Shown: positions 26,105 to 32,720 of the stretch, piece after piece
Layout of the letters: every line of letters begins with the position of its first letter
Numbering within the stretch: the first letter of the stretch is position 1
Source of the DNA: Pseudomonadota bacterium
Lineage (GTDB): Bacteria; Pseudomonadota; Gammaproteobacteria; Steroidobacterales; Steroidobacteraceae
Assembly (NCBI GenBank): GCA_023457495.1
Contig: JAEWLQ010000068.1
Coordinates: 1 to 33,976 of the forward strand
Reading direction: 5' to 3'
Length of the DNA: 33,976 bases
The notes under the pieces: generated by a model
The model's input: the letters and a program-made list of their open reading frames with translations, nothing else
Database searches by the model: none
Told to the model about the DNA's origin: nothing
Made by a program: the position numbers and the translations under genes

Positions 26105-26500
26105 TCAGCGCAGCAGCGGCGGGATCATCATCGCGAGACCGACCCAGCCCGCGAACCAGACGATCGTACGCGCCACGGGCACGCCGGTGAGGTACAGCAG
26201 CACGTAGATCACGCGCGCCGCCAGGAAGATCCAGGCGCCCGTGATGGCCGTGGCCGCGTTGGGCGCCACGATCATGTTCATCAGCGCGAGCGCGAGGAAA
26301 ACGGGCAGGGCTTCCTGCATGTTCGCCAGGGCCCGCGTCGCGCGACCCCCGACGACGGTCAGCGGCGGCATGTGATCCCGTGGACCCAGGTCCAGCGATA
26401 GTTTGGAGGGTCCGCCTGGCGGCGGCGTTTCCCGAAACCGCCCCGGCAGGAAAGTCTGCAGGACGAACAGGGCGAGCACGAGCAATATGACGATGACCAT
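26105..26500 (-). CDS. MAPEG family membrane protein
   Basis: This 131-residue protein has four hydrophobic segments, the size and layout of MAPEG proteins (membrane-associated eicosanoid/glutathione metabolism). Family features are the RATRALANMQEALPVFLALA helix after the first loop, NAATAITGAWIFLAARVIYV and YLTGVPVARTIVWFAGW. Bacterial members have mostly unknown substrates; glutathione-dependent chemistry is possible. The ATG at 26500 begins directly with the first membrane helix (MVIVILLVLALFVLQTFLPG). A TTG at 26560 would add 20 polar residues and is less likely. Confidence 0.85.
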   Translation of the reverse strand: MVIVILLVLALFVLQTFLPGRFRETPPPGGPSKLSLDLGPRDHMPPLTVVGGRATRALANMQEALPVFLALALMNMIVAPNAATAITGAWIFLAARVIYVLLYLTGVPVARTIVWFAGWVGLAMMIPPLLR

Positions 26501-26560
26501 GGAACGGCTCCAGGGGTGGGATCCGGCGATCCATGTCTCAAATCCGCACGCCACCGTCAA

Positions 26561-26574
26561 TAAGCACGTGCTTA
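26561..26574. promoter_or_regulatory. Perfect 14-bp palindrome TAAGCACGTGCTTA in a divergent promoter region
   Basis: The palindrome lies between the divergent MAPEG and lipoprotein genes and ends 4 bp before the TAGAAT box of the latter, so a protein bound here would cover the -35/-10 spacer. It is AT-bounded and has no mismatch. The binding protein is unknown. Confidence 0.45.
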
Positions 26575-26578
26575 CGCT

Positions 26579-26584
26579 TAGAAT
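26579..26584 (+). promoter_or_regulatory. Candidate leaderless -10 box of the unknown lipoprotein gene
   Basis: TAGAAT is followed by 8 nt (cgccggcc) and the ATG at 26593. No Shine-Dalgarno sequence is present. A weak GTCAAT at 26556-26561 stands 17 bp upstream as a possible -35. Confidence 0.45.
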
Positions 26585-26592
26585 CGCCGGCC

Positions 26593-27234
26593 ATGAGCGC
26601 GCGTGCGGTAGTTGGACTCATCCTGTTAGCCCTGTTGAGCGGTTGCGGAACCCGCGAGAACGACGCGCCGCCGCCGCGCAATGACTGGTTCATCCGTTCC
26701 TACGTCGCGTTCCTCGAAGCCGACGGCAAGACGCCGCGGCCCGCGCCGAAGGGCACGCTGCGGCTGTGGGTCCCGTATGTCGTGGGCGACCTGTACGGCT
26801 CGCCGAACGCGGGCGAGATCTCGCCCACCGCGCTCAATCCCGACCTGAGTTTCACGCTCGACCTGAATGCGGGACACGCCAAGCTCGGGCGGGCGCTGGT
26901 GCCGACGGCGTTTTCGCAGAAGTGGATGCAGATCGAGCCGGCCGACGCGCGTGTCGCGCGGCTGTCTCCCTTCGTGCTGCCGCTCGACGACATCCAGCCG
27001 GTCGGCACGGCCGAGTGGTTAGACGCGGACACGGGCGACCGGCTCATGCTGGTGTATTTCGACAGGCCCGCGCGGATCCGCGGCGAAATCGTGTACGAGG
27101 GTCGCAATCTTCGATTCGATATCGAAGCAAAAGAAGCCGGTTATGTCTGGATCCGGCAGCCCGAGGGCAGTGGAGAGTTCACGATGGCGCCCTGGCCTGG
27201 CCGAGTGATACTCGCCTTGATGCCCAATACCTGA
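26593..27234 (+). CDS. Uncharacterised lipoprotein
   Basis: I do not recognise this 213-residue protein. It has a clear lipoprotein signal (MSARAVVGLILLALLSGC, Cys18), followed by a Pro-rich linker and a probably beta-rich domain: LRLWVPYVVGDLYGSPNAGE, then SFTLDLNAGHAKLGRALVPT. There are no cysteines after the signal. It should be anchored in the outer or inner membrane facing the periplasm. The start at 26593 is chosen because it gives the signal peptide and follows a TAGAAT box by 8 nt; an earlier ATG at 26533 would bury the signal and cover the palindrome. A GH43-like lipoprotein gene follows 50 bp later. Confidence 0.75.
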   Translation: MSARAVVGLILLALLSGCGTRENDAPPPRNDWFIRSYVAFLEADGKTPRPAPKGTLRLWVPYVVGDLYGSPNAGEISPTALNPDLSFTLDLNAGHAKLGRALVPTAFSQKWMQIEPADARVARLSPFVLPLDDIQPVGTAEWLDADTGDRLMLVYFDRPARIRGEIVYEGRNLRFDIEAKEAGYVWIRQPEGSGEFTMAPWPGRVILALMPNT

Positions 27235-27284
27235 GTCGCGTGTTATTTTCGGTTCGCGACCCTTCCAACCAGAGAGCGCGAATC

Positions 27285-28424
27285 ATGCAACGACAGTTCT
27301 ACGTGGCGATCACGAGTATTGCGGCTTCCGCGATATTCCTCGCCGCCTGCGGCAAGAAAGAAGAGGTGGCTGCGCCCGTGGCCGAGGCTGCGAAGCCGTC
27401 CGGCGCCGATCCGGCCCTGTTCCTGACCCAGCCGCTCGACATCGACATCTTCACGGCCGATCCGTCGGCGCACGTGTTCAACGGCAAGATCTACATCTAC
27501 CCCTCGCACGACTACGACGCGGGTGTGCCGAACGATGCCGAGGGCGGCCAGTACCAGATGAAGGATTACCACGTGTTGTCGATGGACAGCATCGGTGGCC
27601 CGGTCACCGTGCATCCCGTTGCGCTCGACGTGAAGGATGTGCCGTGGGCCAGCAAGATGATGTGGGCCCCCGATGCCGCCGAGAAGGATGGCAAGTACTA
27701 CTTCTACTTCCCGGTGAAGGACAAGGAAGGTGTTTTCCGCATCGGCGCGGCCGTGGGCGACCAGCCCGAGGGCCCGTTCAAGGCGCAGCCCGAGCCGATG
27801 AAGAACAGCTTCAGCATGGACCCGGCCGTGTTCAAGGATTCGGACGGCAAGTACTACATGTACTTCGGTGGTCTGTGGGGCGGCCAGCTCCAGCACTGGA
27901 AGACCGGCAAGCACACGCCGCAGGATGATTCCCAGCCGCCAGATGACCAGCCCGCGTTGTACCCGAAGGTCGCGCGCATGGCCGACGACATGCTCGAGTT
28001 CGCCGAGAAGCCGAAGGACCTCAAGATCCTGGACGAGAACGGCAAGCCGATCCTGTCGGGCGATCACGAGCGTCGCTTCTTCGAGGCGGCGTGGATGCAC
28101 AAGCACAACGACAAGTACTACTTCTCGTACTCGACCGGCGACACGCACTACATCGCGTACGCGATGGGTGATTCGCCGTACGGCCCGTTCACGTACAAGG
28201 GCAACATCCTGGGGCCGGTGCTGGGCTGGACGAACCACCACTCGATCGTCGAGGTGGATGGCAAGACGTACCTGTTCTATCACGACTCGCAGCGTTCGAA
28301 TGGCGTGAGCCACCTGCGCAATGTGAAGAAGCCGATCGAGCTCACGTACAACGCGGACGGCACGATCCAGTACATCGACCCCTACAAGGGTGACGATGCC
28401 CCGGCGGCCGCGGCGGCGCAGTAA
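27285..28424 (+). CDS. Glycoside hydrolase family 43-like lipoprotein
   Basis: The 379-residue lipoprotein (MQRQFYVAITSIAASAIFLA then AC, Cys22) has a five-bladed propeller pattern. Three acidic residues occupy GH43-like places: Asp59 in ADPSAHVFNGKIYIYPSHD, Asp179 in SMDPAVFKDSDGKYYMYFGG and Glu267 in RFFEAAWMHKHNDKYYFSYS. Repeated GKYYxY strands and SPYGPFTYKGNIL are typical of the family. GH43 enzymes remove arabinose or xylose from plant polysaccharides, and many extend to related sugars; the substrate here is not evident. Location would be periplasmic or cell-surface. A Shine-Dalgarno-like AGAGAG lies 8 nt before the ATG. A terminator follows. Confidence 0.88.
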   Translation: MQRQFYVAITSIAASAIFLAACGKKEEVAAPVAEAAKPSGADPALFLTQPLDIDIFTADPSAHVFNGKIYIYPSHDYDAGVPNDAEGGQYQMKDYHVLSMDSIGGPVTVHPVALDVKDVPWASKMMWAPDAAEKDGKYYFYFPVKDKEGVFRIGAAVGDQPEGPFKAQPEPMKNSFSMDPAVFKDSDGKYYMYFGGLWGGQLQHWKTGKHTPQDDSQPPDDQPALYPKVARMADDMLEFAEKPKDLKILDENGKPILSGDHERRFFEAAWMHKHNDKYYFSYSTGDTHYIAYAMGDSPYGPFTYKGNILGPVLGWTNHHSIVEVDGKTYLFYHDSQRSNGVSHLRNVKKPIELTYNADGTIQYIDPYKGDDAPAAAAAQ

Positions 28425-28434
28425 GTCGTAATGA

Positions 28435-28460
28435 GGGGGACGGACTTCGGTCTGTGTCCC
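28435..28460 (+). other. UUCG-loop hairpin after the GH43 gene
   Basis: ACGGAC, loop TTCG, GTCTGT form a compact hairpin flanked by G and C runs (GGGGG at 28435, TCCC to 28460). The GGGGAC/GTCTGT composition resembles the GGGGACAGAC repeats in the urease genes and may be a decayed relative, but the match is too short to claim it. In RNA it may stabilise the 3' end. Confidence 0.35.
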
Positions 28461-28469
28461 GGTTGAATC

Positions 28470-28499
28470 AAAGGGGCGGCGCATGCGTCGCCCCTTTTT
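28470..28499 (+). terminator. Intrinsic terminator of the GH43 gene
   Basis: AAAGGGGCGGCG, loop CATG, CGTCGCCCCTTT make a 12-bp stem with one G-T pair, followed by T to 28499. It is a standard rho-independent terminator, 46 bp after the GH43 stop, and lies just upstream of the next gene's promoter box. Confidence 0.85.
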
Positions 28500-28512
28500 C
28501 ATTGGGGCGGCT

Positions 28513-28518
28513 TATCAT
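28513..28518 (+). promoter_or_regulatory. Candidate leaderless -10 box of the histidine phosphatase gene
   Basis: TATCAT is followed by 8 nt (cgccggca) and the ATG at 28527, the same arrangement as at ureG. It lies 14 bp after the preceding terminator, where a new promoter is expected. No good -35 hexamer is seen. Confidence 0.5.
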
Positions 28519-28526
28519 CGCCGGCA

Positions 28527-29111
28527 ATGAGTGACACCCCCGAAACGCCTGGCTCCGCGACCCTGTTTCGCCGCCGCAGCGCGTTTCTCGCCCCGATCTG
28601 GTTGTTAGCCCTGGCCGGCGTCATCGTCGTCGCCGCCGCGTTCACCTACTGGAACTCCGCGACCACGACCACCGTCGTCGTGATCCGCCACGCCGAGAAG
28701 GCGCCGAATGCGATCTCGGATGCGCCGTTATCGCCACCGGGCGAGCAGCGCGCCGTACGCCTCGCGCAGATGTTCGGCGATGGCGAGACGTTCGGCCGCG
28801 TGACGAAGGTCTACGTGACGAACACGCGGCGCACGCAGCAGACCGTCGCGGAACTCGTGCAACGGCTCGGCGTGAAAGCCGAAGTAGTGGATGCGAAGGC
28901 TAAATCCTCGGATCTCGCCCGGCGTGTGCTGCGCGAGAATCGCGGCGGCCTCGCACTCGTCGTCGCCCACAGCAACACCGTCCCCGAGATCGTCGCGGCC
29001 ATGGCGCACGCGAAACACGTGCCCCCCATCGCCGACGAAGAGTTCGACACGATGTACATCGTGACCGTCCCGACGATCGGCCGCGCCTCCGTCCTGCGCC
29101 TGAAGTGGTAG
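28527..29111 (+). CDS. Membrane-anchored histidine phosphatase (phosphoglycerate mutase-like)
   Basis: The 194-residue protein begins with a short cytoplasmic stretch (RRR at 15-17) and one membrane helix (about 19-40). A histidine-phosphatase domain follows: RHAEK (catalytic His55, in the usual RHG position), NTRRTQQTVAEL and a second histidine in VVAHSNTVPEI (His148). Topology by the positive-inside rule places the catalytic domain in the periplasm. Substrate is unknown; similar SixA- or phosphohistidine-type enzymes remove phosphate from proteins or small molecules. The stop codon abuts the inverted repeat at 29111-29220. Confidence 0.85.
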   Translation: MSDTPETPGSATLFRRRSAFLAPIWLLALAGVIVVAAAFTYWNSATTTTVVVIRHAEKAPNAISDAPLSPPGEQRAVRLAQMFGDGETFGRVTKVYVTNTRRTQQTVAELVQRLGVKAEVVDAKAKSSDLARRVLRENRGGLALVVAHSNTVPEIVAAMAHAKHVPPIADEEFDTMYIVTVPTIGRASVLRLKW

Positions 29112-29220
29112 GTCGGTGCCGGTCGGTGCCGGGTGAGAAAAGACTGAGTTAGCTCCTGGGGCGTGAGGGTTGCCCAGCGGCGCGGAGCTAACTCAGTCTT
29201 TTCTCACCCGGCACCGACCG
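29111..29220. repeat. Long inverted repeat (37-bp arms) between convergent genes
   Basis: Arms 29120-29156 and 29184-29220 are perfect reverse complements, separated by a 27-bp loop. The left arm is preceded by a tandem duplicate of its first ten bases (GGTCGGTGCC at 29111-29120). The internal sequence GTGAGAAAAGACTGAG is AT-richer than its surroundings. It exactly fills the gap after the phosphatase stop and runs into the end of the peroxiredoxin gene, supplying that gene's last codons and stop (TGA at 29206-29204). It is unrelated in sequence to the urease-gene repeat. It may also end transcription from both sides. Confidence 0.9.
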
Positions 29221-29668
29221 ACCGCAGTTCGATGGCCTTGCGGATGAAGGCCTCGTGTTCACCGATCGAGAAGTGCGCTTTCACGCGGCCGCGGATCATG
29301 CGGTCCTGGTCGATGAGGAAGGTCACGCGCTGAACCCAGAATCCCAGGGGGCCGTTCACGCCGAACATCCGGATGACGTCCTTGGACTCGTCGGATAGCA
29401 GGGTGAAGGGGAGGTTGTGTTTCTCGCGGAAACGCCTGTGGCTTTCCGGACTCTGCGGGCTGACGCCGGCTACCGTGATGCCCGCGCGCGTCAATTCCCG
29501 GTGCAGATCGCGGATCGAGCAGGCCTCGCGGGTGCATCCGGGCGTGAAATCCGCGGGATAGAAGTAAAGGATGACCGGACCGTCCTTGATCAGGCTCGAC
29601 AGCGAGATGTCGTGCGCATCCTGATCCGGCAGCGTGAATTCGGGAGCCTTTTCGTCCGTATTCAGCAT
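29204..29668 (-). CDS. bcp: Thiol peroxidase of the Bcp/PrxQ type
   Basis: The 154-residue peroxiredoxin has the motif YFYPADFTPGCTREACSIRD, with peroxidatic Cys45 and resolving Cys50 five residues apart, the Bcp/PrxQ arrangement. It also has GVSPQSPESHRRFREKHNLP, FTLLSDESKDVIRMFGV and the TFLID-type strand. It reduces hydrogen and organic peroxides in the cytoplasm with thioredoxin as donor. The C-terminus RSVGAG and the stop codon are encoded by the inverted repeat, so the native end has probably been replaced by a few residues. The start follows TATTAT by 7 nt. The symbol is assigned by family. Confidence 0.92.
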   Translation of the reverse strand: MLNTDEKAPEFTLPDQDAHDISLSSLIKDGPVILYFYPADFTPGCTREACSIRDLHRELTRAGITVAGVSPQSPESHRRFREKHNLPFTLLSDESKDVIRMFGVNGPLGFWVQRVTFLIDQDRMIRGRVKAHFSIGEHEAFIRKAIELRSVGAG

Positions 29669-29675
29669 CCGACAG

Positions 29676-29681
29676 ATAATA
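29676..29681 (-). promoter_or_regulatory. Candidate leaderless -10 box of bcp
   Basis: On the minus strand TATTAT is followed by 7 nt (ctgtcgg) and the ATG at 29668. No Shine-Dalgarno sequence precedes the start, and no good -35 is seen. It is divergent from the tRNA-Ala promoter, 12 bp away. Confidence 0.45.
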
Positions 29682-29693
29682 GAAGCGGATCGC

Positions 29694-29722
29694 TTGCCGA
29701 GGCCAGTCCCGATCTTTAGAAT
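29694..29722 (+). promoter_or_regulatory. Sigma-70 promoter of tRNA-Ala
   Basis: TTGCCG at 29694-29699 and TAGAAT at 29717-29722 are separated by exactly 17 bp. The start would lie about 35 bp before the mature tRNA. A small hairpin (CGGAC-gccct-GTCCG) lies in the leader. Confidence 0.6.
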
Positions 29723-29764
29723 CCCGCGCCTCTCGGACGCCCTGTCCGGGCGGGTTTTCGGTGT

Positions 29765-29840
<76 letters not shown>

Positions 29841-29960
29841 TTTTCAGGCGCTTGCGCGCCACTTCTAACGGGACTCGCTTCTACCGCTGGCGGCACGCAG
29901 GCATGGGCTACCTTGGCTCGGCCCGTTCGTTAGTGTTTTGGGCACTCGCGGATCACTGTT
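29841..29960. other. Gene-free stretch between tRNA-Ala and the MerR-type gene
   Basis: These 120 bp begin with TTTT right after the tRNA and contain separated complementary words (TAACGGG near 29866 and CCCGTT near 29926), but no convincing hairpin terminator, promoter or ORF. Nothing else can be supported here. Confidence 0.4.
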
Positions 29961-30725
29961 TCAGAGTGGGGTCACCGGGAACTGGATCTCCAGCATCGGG
30001 CCCACGTAGATCTCGCGCTTCGGGCCGTCCAGGCGCAGGTCGTGGGCGTGGATCCAGCGGTCGATGGCGTCGTAGGTCCGAGCGGCGATGGCGTCGTCGG
30101 ATTCGCAGTAGGCACTGGCGACCGTCACGCGTGGCAGCTCCTTAATCTCGATCCCGGGCGTGCGTCGCGCGTCGCGGCCGACTTCGACGAAGGGCTCGCC
30201 TTCGATCGCGCCCGAGGCCGCGCAGCGATGCCACAACACCCCCTGCAGGTCGCCGATGCGCGCCCCGTGCAACCCCCGCCGCAGATCGCTCTCGACTCCG
30301 CCGATCTGAGAGTAATCCCCGAGACTGGCGCGAATCGACGCCACGCGCACTTGCGCGCGATTCCGTAGCACGACCGCGACCGCCGGTTCCTGGTCGAGCC
30401 CCTCGAGCTCGCGATCTATCCAGTCGAGCGAACGCCGCGCCACGTCGAGCGAATGGCGCGCGCGCTTGCGCAGGCGCTCGAGCAGGCGCCGGCGGGCGAG
30501 GGGTGATCCCCCGGCCAGAGCGCCGCGGATGTCGCCGAGCGAAGCGCCGAGTTCCTGCAGCGCATGGATGGCCGCGAGCCCGCGCAATTGCGCTGGCGCG
30601 TAGTATCGATATCGCGTGCGCGCATCGATGTGCGCGGGCGACAGCACGCCGATGGCATCGTAGTGACGCAGCGCCTTGATGGTGGTGCCACCGAGCTTCG
30701 CGAACTCGCCGATCCTGTATCGCAT
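29961..30725 (-). CDS. MerR-family regulator with GyrI-like ligand-binding domain
   Basis: The 254-residue protein has an N-terminal MerR winged helix (MRYRIGEFAKLGGTTIKALR, HYDAIGVLSPAHIDARTRYR, YYAPAQLRGLAAIHALQELG). A long dimerisation helix (about 80-120, RRRLLERLRKRARHSLDVAR) follows. The C-terminal domain is GyrI/BmrR-like: EGEPFVEVG, PRVTVASAYCE, and an ending EIYVGPMLEIQFPV, where a conserved glutamate usually contacts a hydrophobic cation. BmrR-type proteins sense drugs and activate promoters with over-long spacers. It is divergent from the phosphotriesterase-like gene across a 71-bp region holding a MerR-type inverted repeat. The ATG at 30725 starts directly at the winged helix. Confidence 0.9.
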   Translation of the reverse strand: MRYRIGEFAKLGGTTIKALRHYDAIGVLSPAHIDARTRYRYYAPAQLRGLAAIHALQELGASLGDIRGALAGGSPLARRRLLERLRKRARHSLDVARRSLDWIDRELEGLDQEPAVAVVLRNRAQVRVASIRASLGDYSQIGGVESDLRRGLHGARIGDLQGVLWHRCAASGAIEGEPFVEVGRDARRTPGIEIKELPRVTVASAYCESDDAIAARTYDAIDRWIHAHDLRLDGPKREIYVGPMLEIQFPVTPL

Positions 30726-30728
30726 GGC

Positions 30729-30760
30729 TTGAACTCTCCCCCGCACGGGAGTGTTGAGAT
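30729..30760 (+). promoter_or_regulatory. MerR-type operator and promoter facing the phosphotriesterase-like gene
   Basis: An inverted repeat, AACTCTCCC (30732-30740), 6 bp, GGGAGTGTT (30747-30755), matches at 8 of 9 positions. It sits inside a promoter-like pair, TTGAAC at 30729-30734 and TGAGAT at 30755-30760, with a 20-bp spacer (19 bp if TTGAGA is taken). Long spacers with a central dyad are the hallmark of MerR-activated promoters. The dyad also begins 7 bp before the regulator's own start, so autorepression is likely. Confidence 0.55.
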
Positions 30761-30796
30761 GAACCCGGTCGAGATGATCAACGGGGCAAGACTCAC

Positions 30797-31849
30797 ATGA
30801 ATCGCAGAGGCTTTCTACAGGGTCTATTACACACGACATCCGCGGCGGCGCTCGCGGCGGGCACATTGCCCGCGGCCGTCGCGGCGCAGTCCCGCGGGGA
30901 CGGCGCACCATTCATCATGACCGTGCGCGGCCGCGTCGCGGCGAACGAGATGGGCGTGACGCTCACGCATGAGCACGCGATGGCCAGCTTCCAGCCCTAC
31001 GCCGAGTGGCTGAAGACGCCGCATTCATACGACCGCAAGGTCGTCATCGATCGAGTACTGCCGCATCTGCAGCGTATCCGCGCGCTCGGATGTCGAACTT
31101 TCGTCGACGCCACGGCGGTCGGGCTCGGTCGCGACGCGGCCTTGTTGCGCGAACTCTCCGAGCGCAGTGGCCTGCACGTGATCACCGCGACGGGCAACTA
31201 CGCGGCGTTCGATTACAAGTTCCTGCCCGACTACGTGCGCACCGATCCGGTCGAGGCGCTGGCCGATCGCTGGATACGCGAATGGCACGACGGCATCGAG
31301 GGCACCGGCGTACGTCCGGGCTTCATCAAGCTCGGATTCAACGGCGGGTCGCTGAGCGAAGTCGAGAAGAAGCTCATCCGCGCTGGCGCGATCGCGCATC
31401 GCGCCACGGGATTGACCGTTGGCGCGCACACGGGCCCGGCGGTCGCGGCATACGAACAGCTGGAAATCCTGGCCGCGGCGAAAGTCGATCCCGCCGCGTG
31501 GATCTGGATCCACTCGCAGAACGAGCAGGATCAGGCGCGCTACCTCGACGCCGCGCGCCGCGGCGCATGGATTTCGCTCGATGGCGTAAGCCCTGACTCA
31601 CTCGATGCGCACGTCGACCGGATCACGCTCCTCAGCGAGAAGGGATTCCTGCGTCGCCTGCTGGTCTCGCACGATGCCGGCTGGTACTGGGTCGGTGAGC
31701 CGGATGGCGGCGAATTCCGCCCATACGACACGGTGTTCACGTCGCTCATTCCGGCCCTGCGCAAGCGCGGATTCACGGCGGAGGACATCGATACGCTGTT
31801 CGTCAGGAATCCGGCCGATGCGTTCGCGGTGCGCGTGCGCGCGGCATGA
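30797..31849 (+). CDS. Exported phosphotriesterase-family metal hydrolase
   Basis: The 350-residue protein has a twin-arginine-like signal (MNRRGFLQGLLHTTSAAALA, cleavage near AVA-AQS) and an amidohydrolase barrel of the phosphotriesterase family. Metal ligands can be placed at His58 and His60 (THEHAM), the expected carboxylated Lys178 (GFIKLGFNGG), His211 (GAHTGPA), His239 (IHSQNE) and Asp293 (SHDAGWYW). Family members act as lactonases or phosphotriesterases; the natural substrate here is unknown. The twin-arginine signal fits export of a folded binuclear metal enzyme. There is no Shine-Dalgarno sequence. It is probably controlled by the divergent MerR-type regulator. Confidence 0.87.
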   Translation: MNRRGFLQGLLHTTSAAALAAGTLPAAVAAQSRGDGAPFIMTVRGRVAANEMGVTLTHEHAMASFQPYAEWLKTPHSYDRKVVIDRVLPHLQRIRALGCRTFVDATAVGLGRDAALLRELSERSGLHVITATGNYAAFDYKFLPDYVRTDPVEALADRWIREWHDGIEGTGVRPGFIKLGFNGGSLSEVEKKLIRAGAIAHRATGLTVGAHTGPAVAAYEQLEILAAAKVDPAAWIWIHSQNEQDQARYLDAARRGAWISLDGVSPDSLDAHVDRITLLSEKGFLRRLLVSHDAGWYWVGEPDGGEFRPYDTVFTSLIPALRKRGFTAEDIDTLFVRNPADAFAVRVRAA

Positions 31850-31873
31850 CCTTCATGGCCTGGACGCGCCCGA

Positions 31874-31903
31874 TTCGACCGCGTGGACGCGGGGCCGTAA
31901 AAT
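31874..31903 (+). promoter_or_regulatory. Probable promoter of tRNA-Arg
   Basis: TAAAAT at 31898-31903 is a strong -10 box 12 bp before the mature tRNA. TTCGAC at 31874-31879 with an 18-bp spacer is a moderate -35. The downstream HD-type gene starts 20 bp after the tRNA and probably shares this promoter. Confidence 0.5.
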
Positions 31904-31915
31904 GCCGGCCAGCGC

Positions 31916-31991
31916 GCCCCCGTAGCTCAGTGGATAGAGCGACCGCCTCCTAAGCGGTAGGTCGTCGGTTCAACTCCGGCCGGGGGCGCCA
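31916..31991 (+). tRNA. tRNA-Arg (anticodon CCT)
   Basis: The 76-nt gene folds as a cloverleaf. Acceptor GCCCCCG pairs with CGGGGGC, the D-arm is GCTCAGTGGATAGAGC, and the anticodon stem ACCGC/GCGGT encloses loop CTCCTAA with anticodon CCT, which reads AGG. The T-arm carries TTCAACT, the discriminator is G and CCA is encoded. Confidence 0.95.
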
Positions 31992-32011
31992 TTTTCTCGC
32001 GAGGATCCCGG

Positions 32012-32647
32012 ATGGTCGAGCGGCCTCGAATCGTCACTCTCGATCGATGGCGGACGCTGTGCGCGTCGCTTGGCGCGAAGAACCACGATGCGGAGTTTGA
32101 GCGGCTCATGCGCGCCTGGCGCAGTTGGGGTCGCCGCTATCACACGCTCACGCACCTCGCGGCCTGCCTGATCGAATTCGACGAGGCGCGATTCCTGGCG
32201 CAAGCGCCCGCCGAAGTGGAGCTGGCGCTGTGGTTCCACGACGCCGTGTATCGCACCTGGCGGGCCGACAACGAATTGCGCAGCGCCGAGTGGGCGGGGC
32301 GTTTCGTGCAGGAGACCGCGAATGCGGCGACCGCGGCGCGCGTGCGCGATCTCGTGCTCGGGACCGCGCACGACGCTGGGTTGCTCGAGGGAGATGCAGC
32401 CCTTGTCGTGGACATCGATCTTTCCATACTCGACAGGCCGGCTCCGGAGTACGACACGTTCGAAACGAACGTGCGCCGCGAATACTGGTGGGTACCGCGC
32501 CGCCGGTTCTCGCAGGCTCGCTGCAGGATCCTGGCCGCGTTTCTGGCGCGGCCTTTCATCTATCACTGGCCCCCATTTCGCGAGCGATACGAATCGGCCG
32601 CGCGAGCGAACCTGGAACGCGCGATGCAGGCCTTGTCCACCGCATAG
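32012..32647 (+). CDS. Predicted HD-type metal-dependent phosphohydrolase
   Basis: The 211-residue protein has the HD-superfamily pattern of conserved histidines and aspartates: RRYHTLTHLAACLIEFDEAR, then LALWFHDAVYRTW (the His-Asp pair), SAEWAGRFV, and a later VVDIDLSILDRP with a catalytic-type aspartate. Similar small proteins are annotated only as predicted HD phosphohydrolases, and the substrate is unknown. It begins 20 bp after the tRNA-Arg, with no promoter between, so it is probably on the tRNA transcript. A weak ribosome-binding site (GAGGAT) lies a few bases before the ATG. Confidence 0.78.
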   Translation: MVERPRIVTLDRWRTLCASLGAKNHDAEFERLMRAWRSWGRRYHTLTHLAACLIEFDEARFLAQAPAEVELALWFHDAVYRTWRADNELRSAEWAGRFVQETANAATAARVRDLVLGTAHDAGLLEGDAALVVDIDLSILDRPAPEYDTFETNVRREYWWVPRRRFSQARCRILAAFLARPFIYHWPPFRERYESAARANLERAMQALSTA

Positions 32648-32698
32648 CGGGCGCCGTCGACATCAATCCATCGGCATTCGCCTACGCGCCGGTCACGA

Positions 32699-32720
32699 TG
32701 TCGCCAATACATTGGCAACA
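32699..32720. promoter_or_regulatory. Palindrome over the start of the HAD-ATPase gene
   Basis: GCCAAT, AC, ATTGGC (32703-32716) is a perfect dyad, extended by TGT on the left and ACA on the right with one mismatch, and ends on the A of the ATG. A TACATT box within it lies 6 nt before the ATG. A protein bound here would block both promoter and start, so autoregulation or a repressor is plausible. Confidence 0.4.

Noticed and set aside
26533..26592. Earlier ATG at 26533 for the unknown lipoprotein
   Set aside because: It would bury the lipoprotein signal 20 residues in and place the palindrome and TAGAAT box inside the gene.
29111..29220. CRISPR or insertion sequence ends at the 29.1-kb repeat
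   Set aside because: There is one inverted pair with no transposase and no regularly spaced repeats.
29945..29990. TGGGGTCA near the end of the MerR-type gene as another GGGGTC repeat
   Set aside because: It lacks the second arm of the palindrome and encodes the ordinary end of the protein.
31916..31991. tRNA-Arg as an integration site
   Set aside because: No integrase, no repeated tRNA 3' end and no change in gene character on either side within the window.
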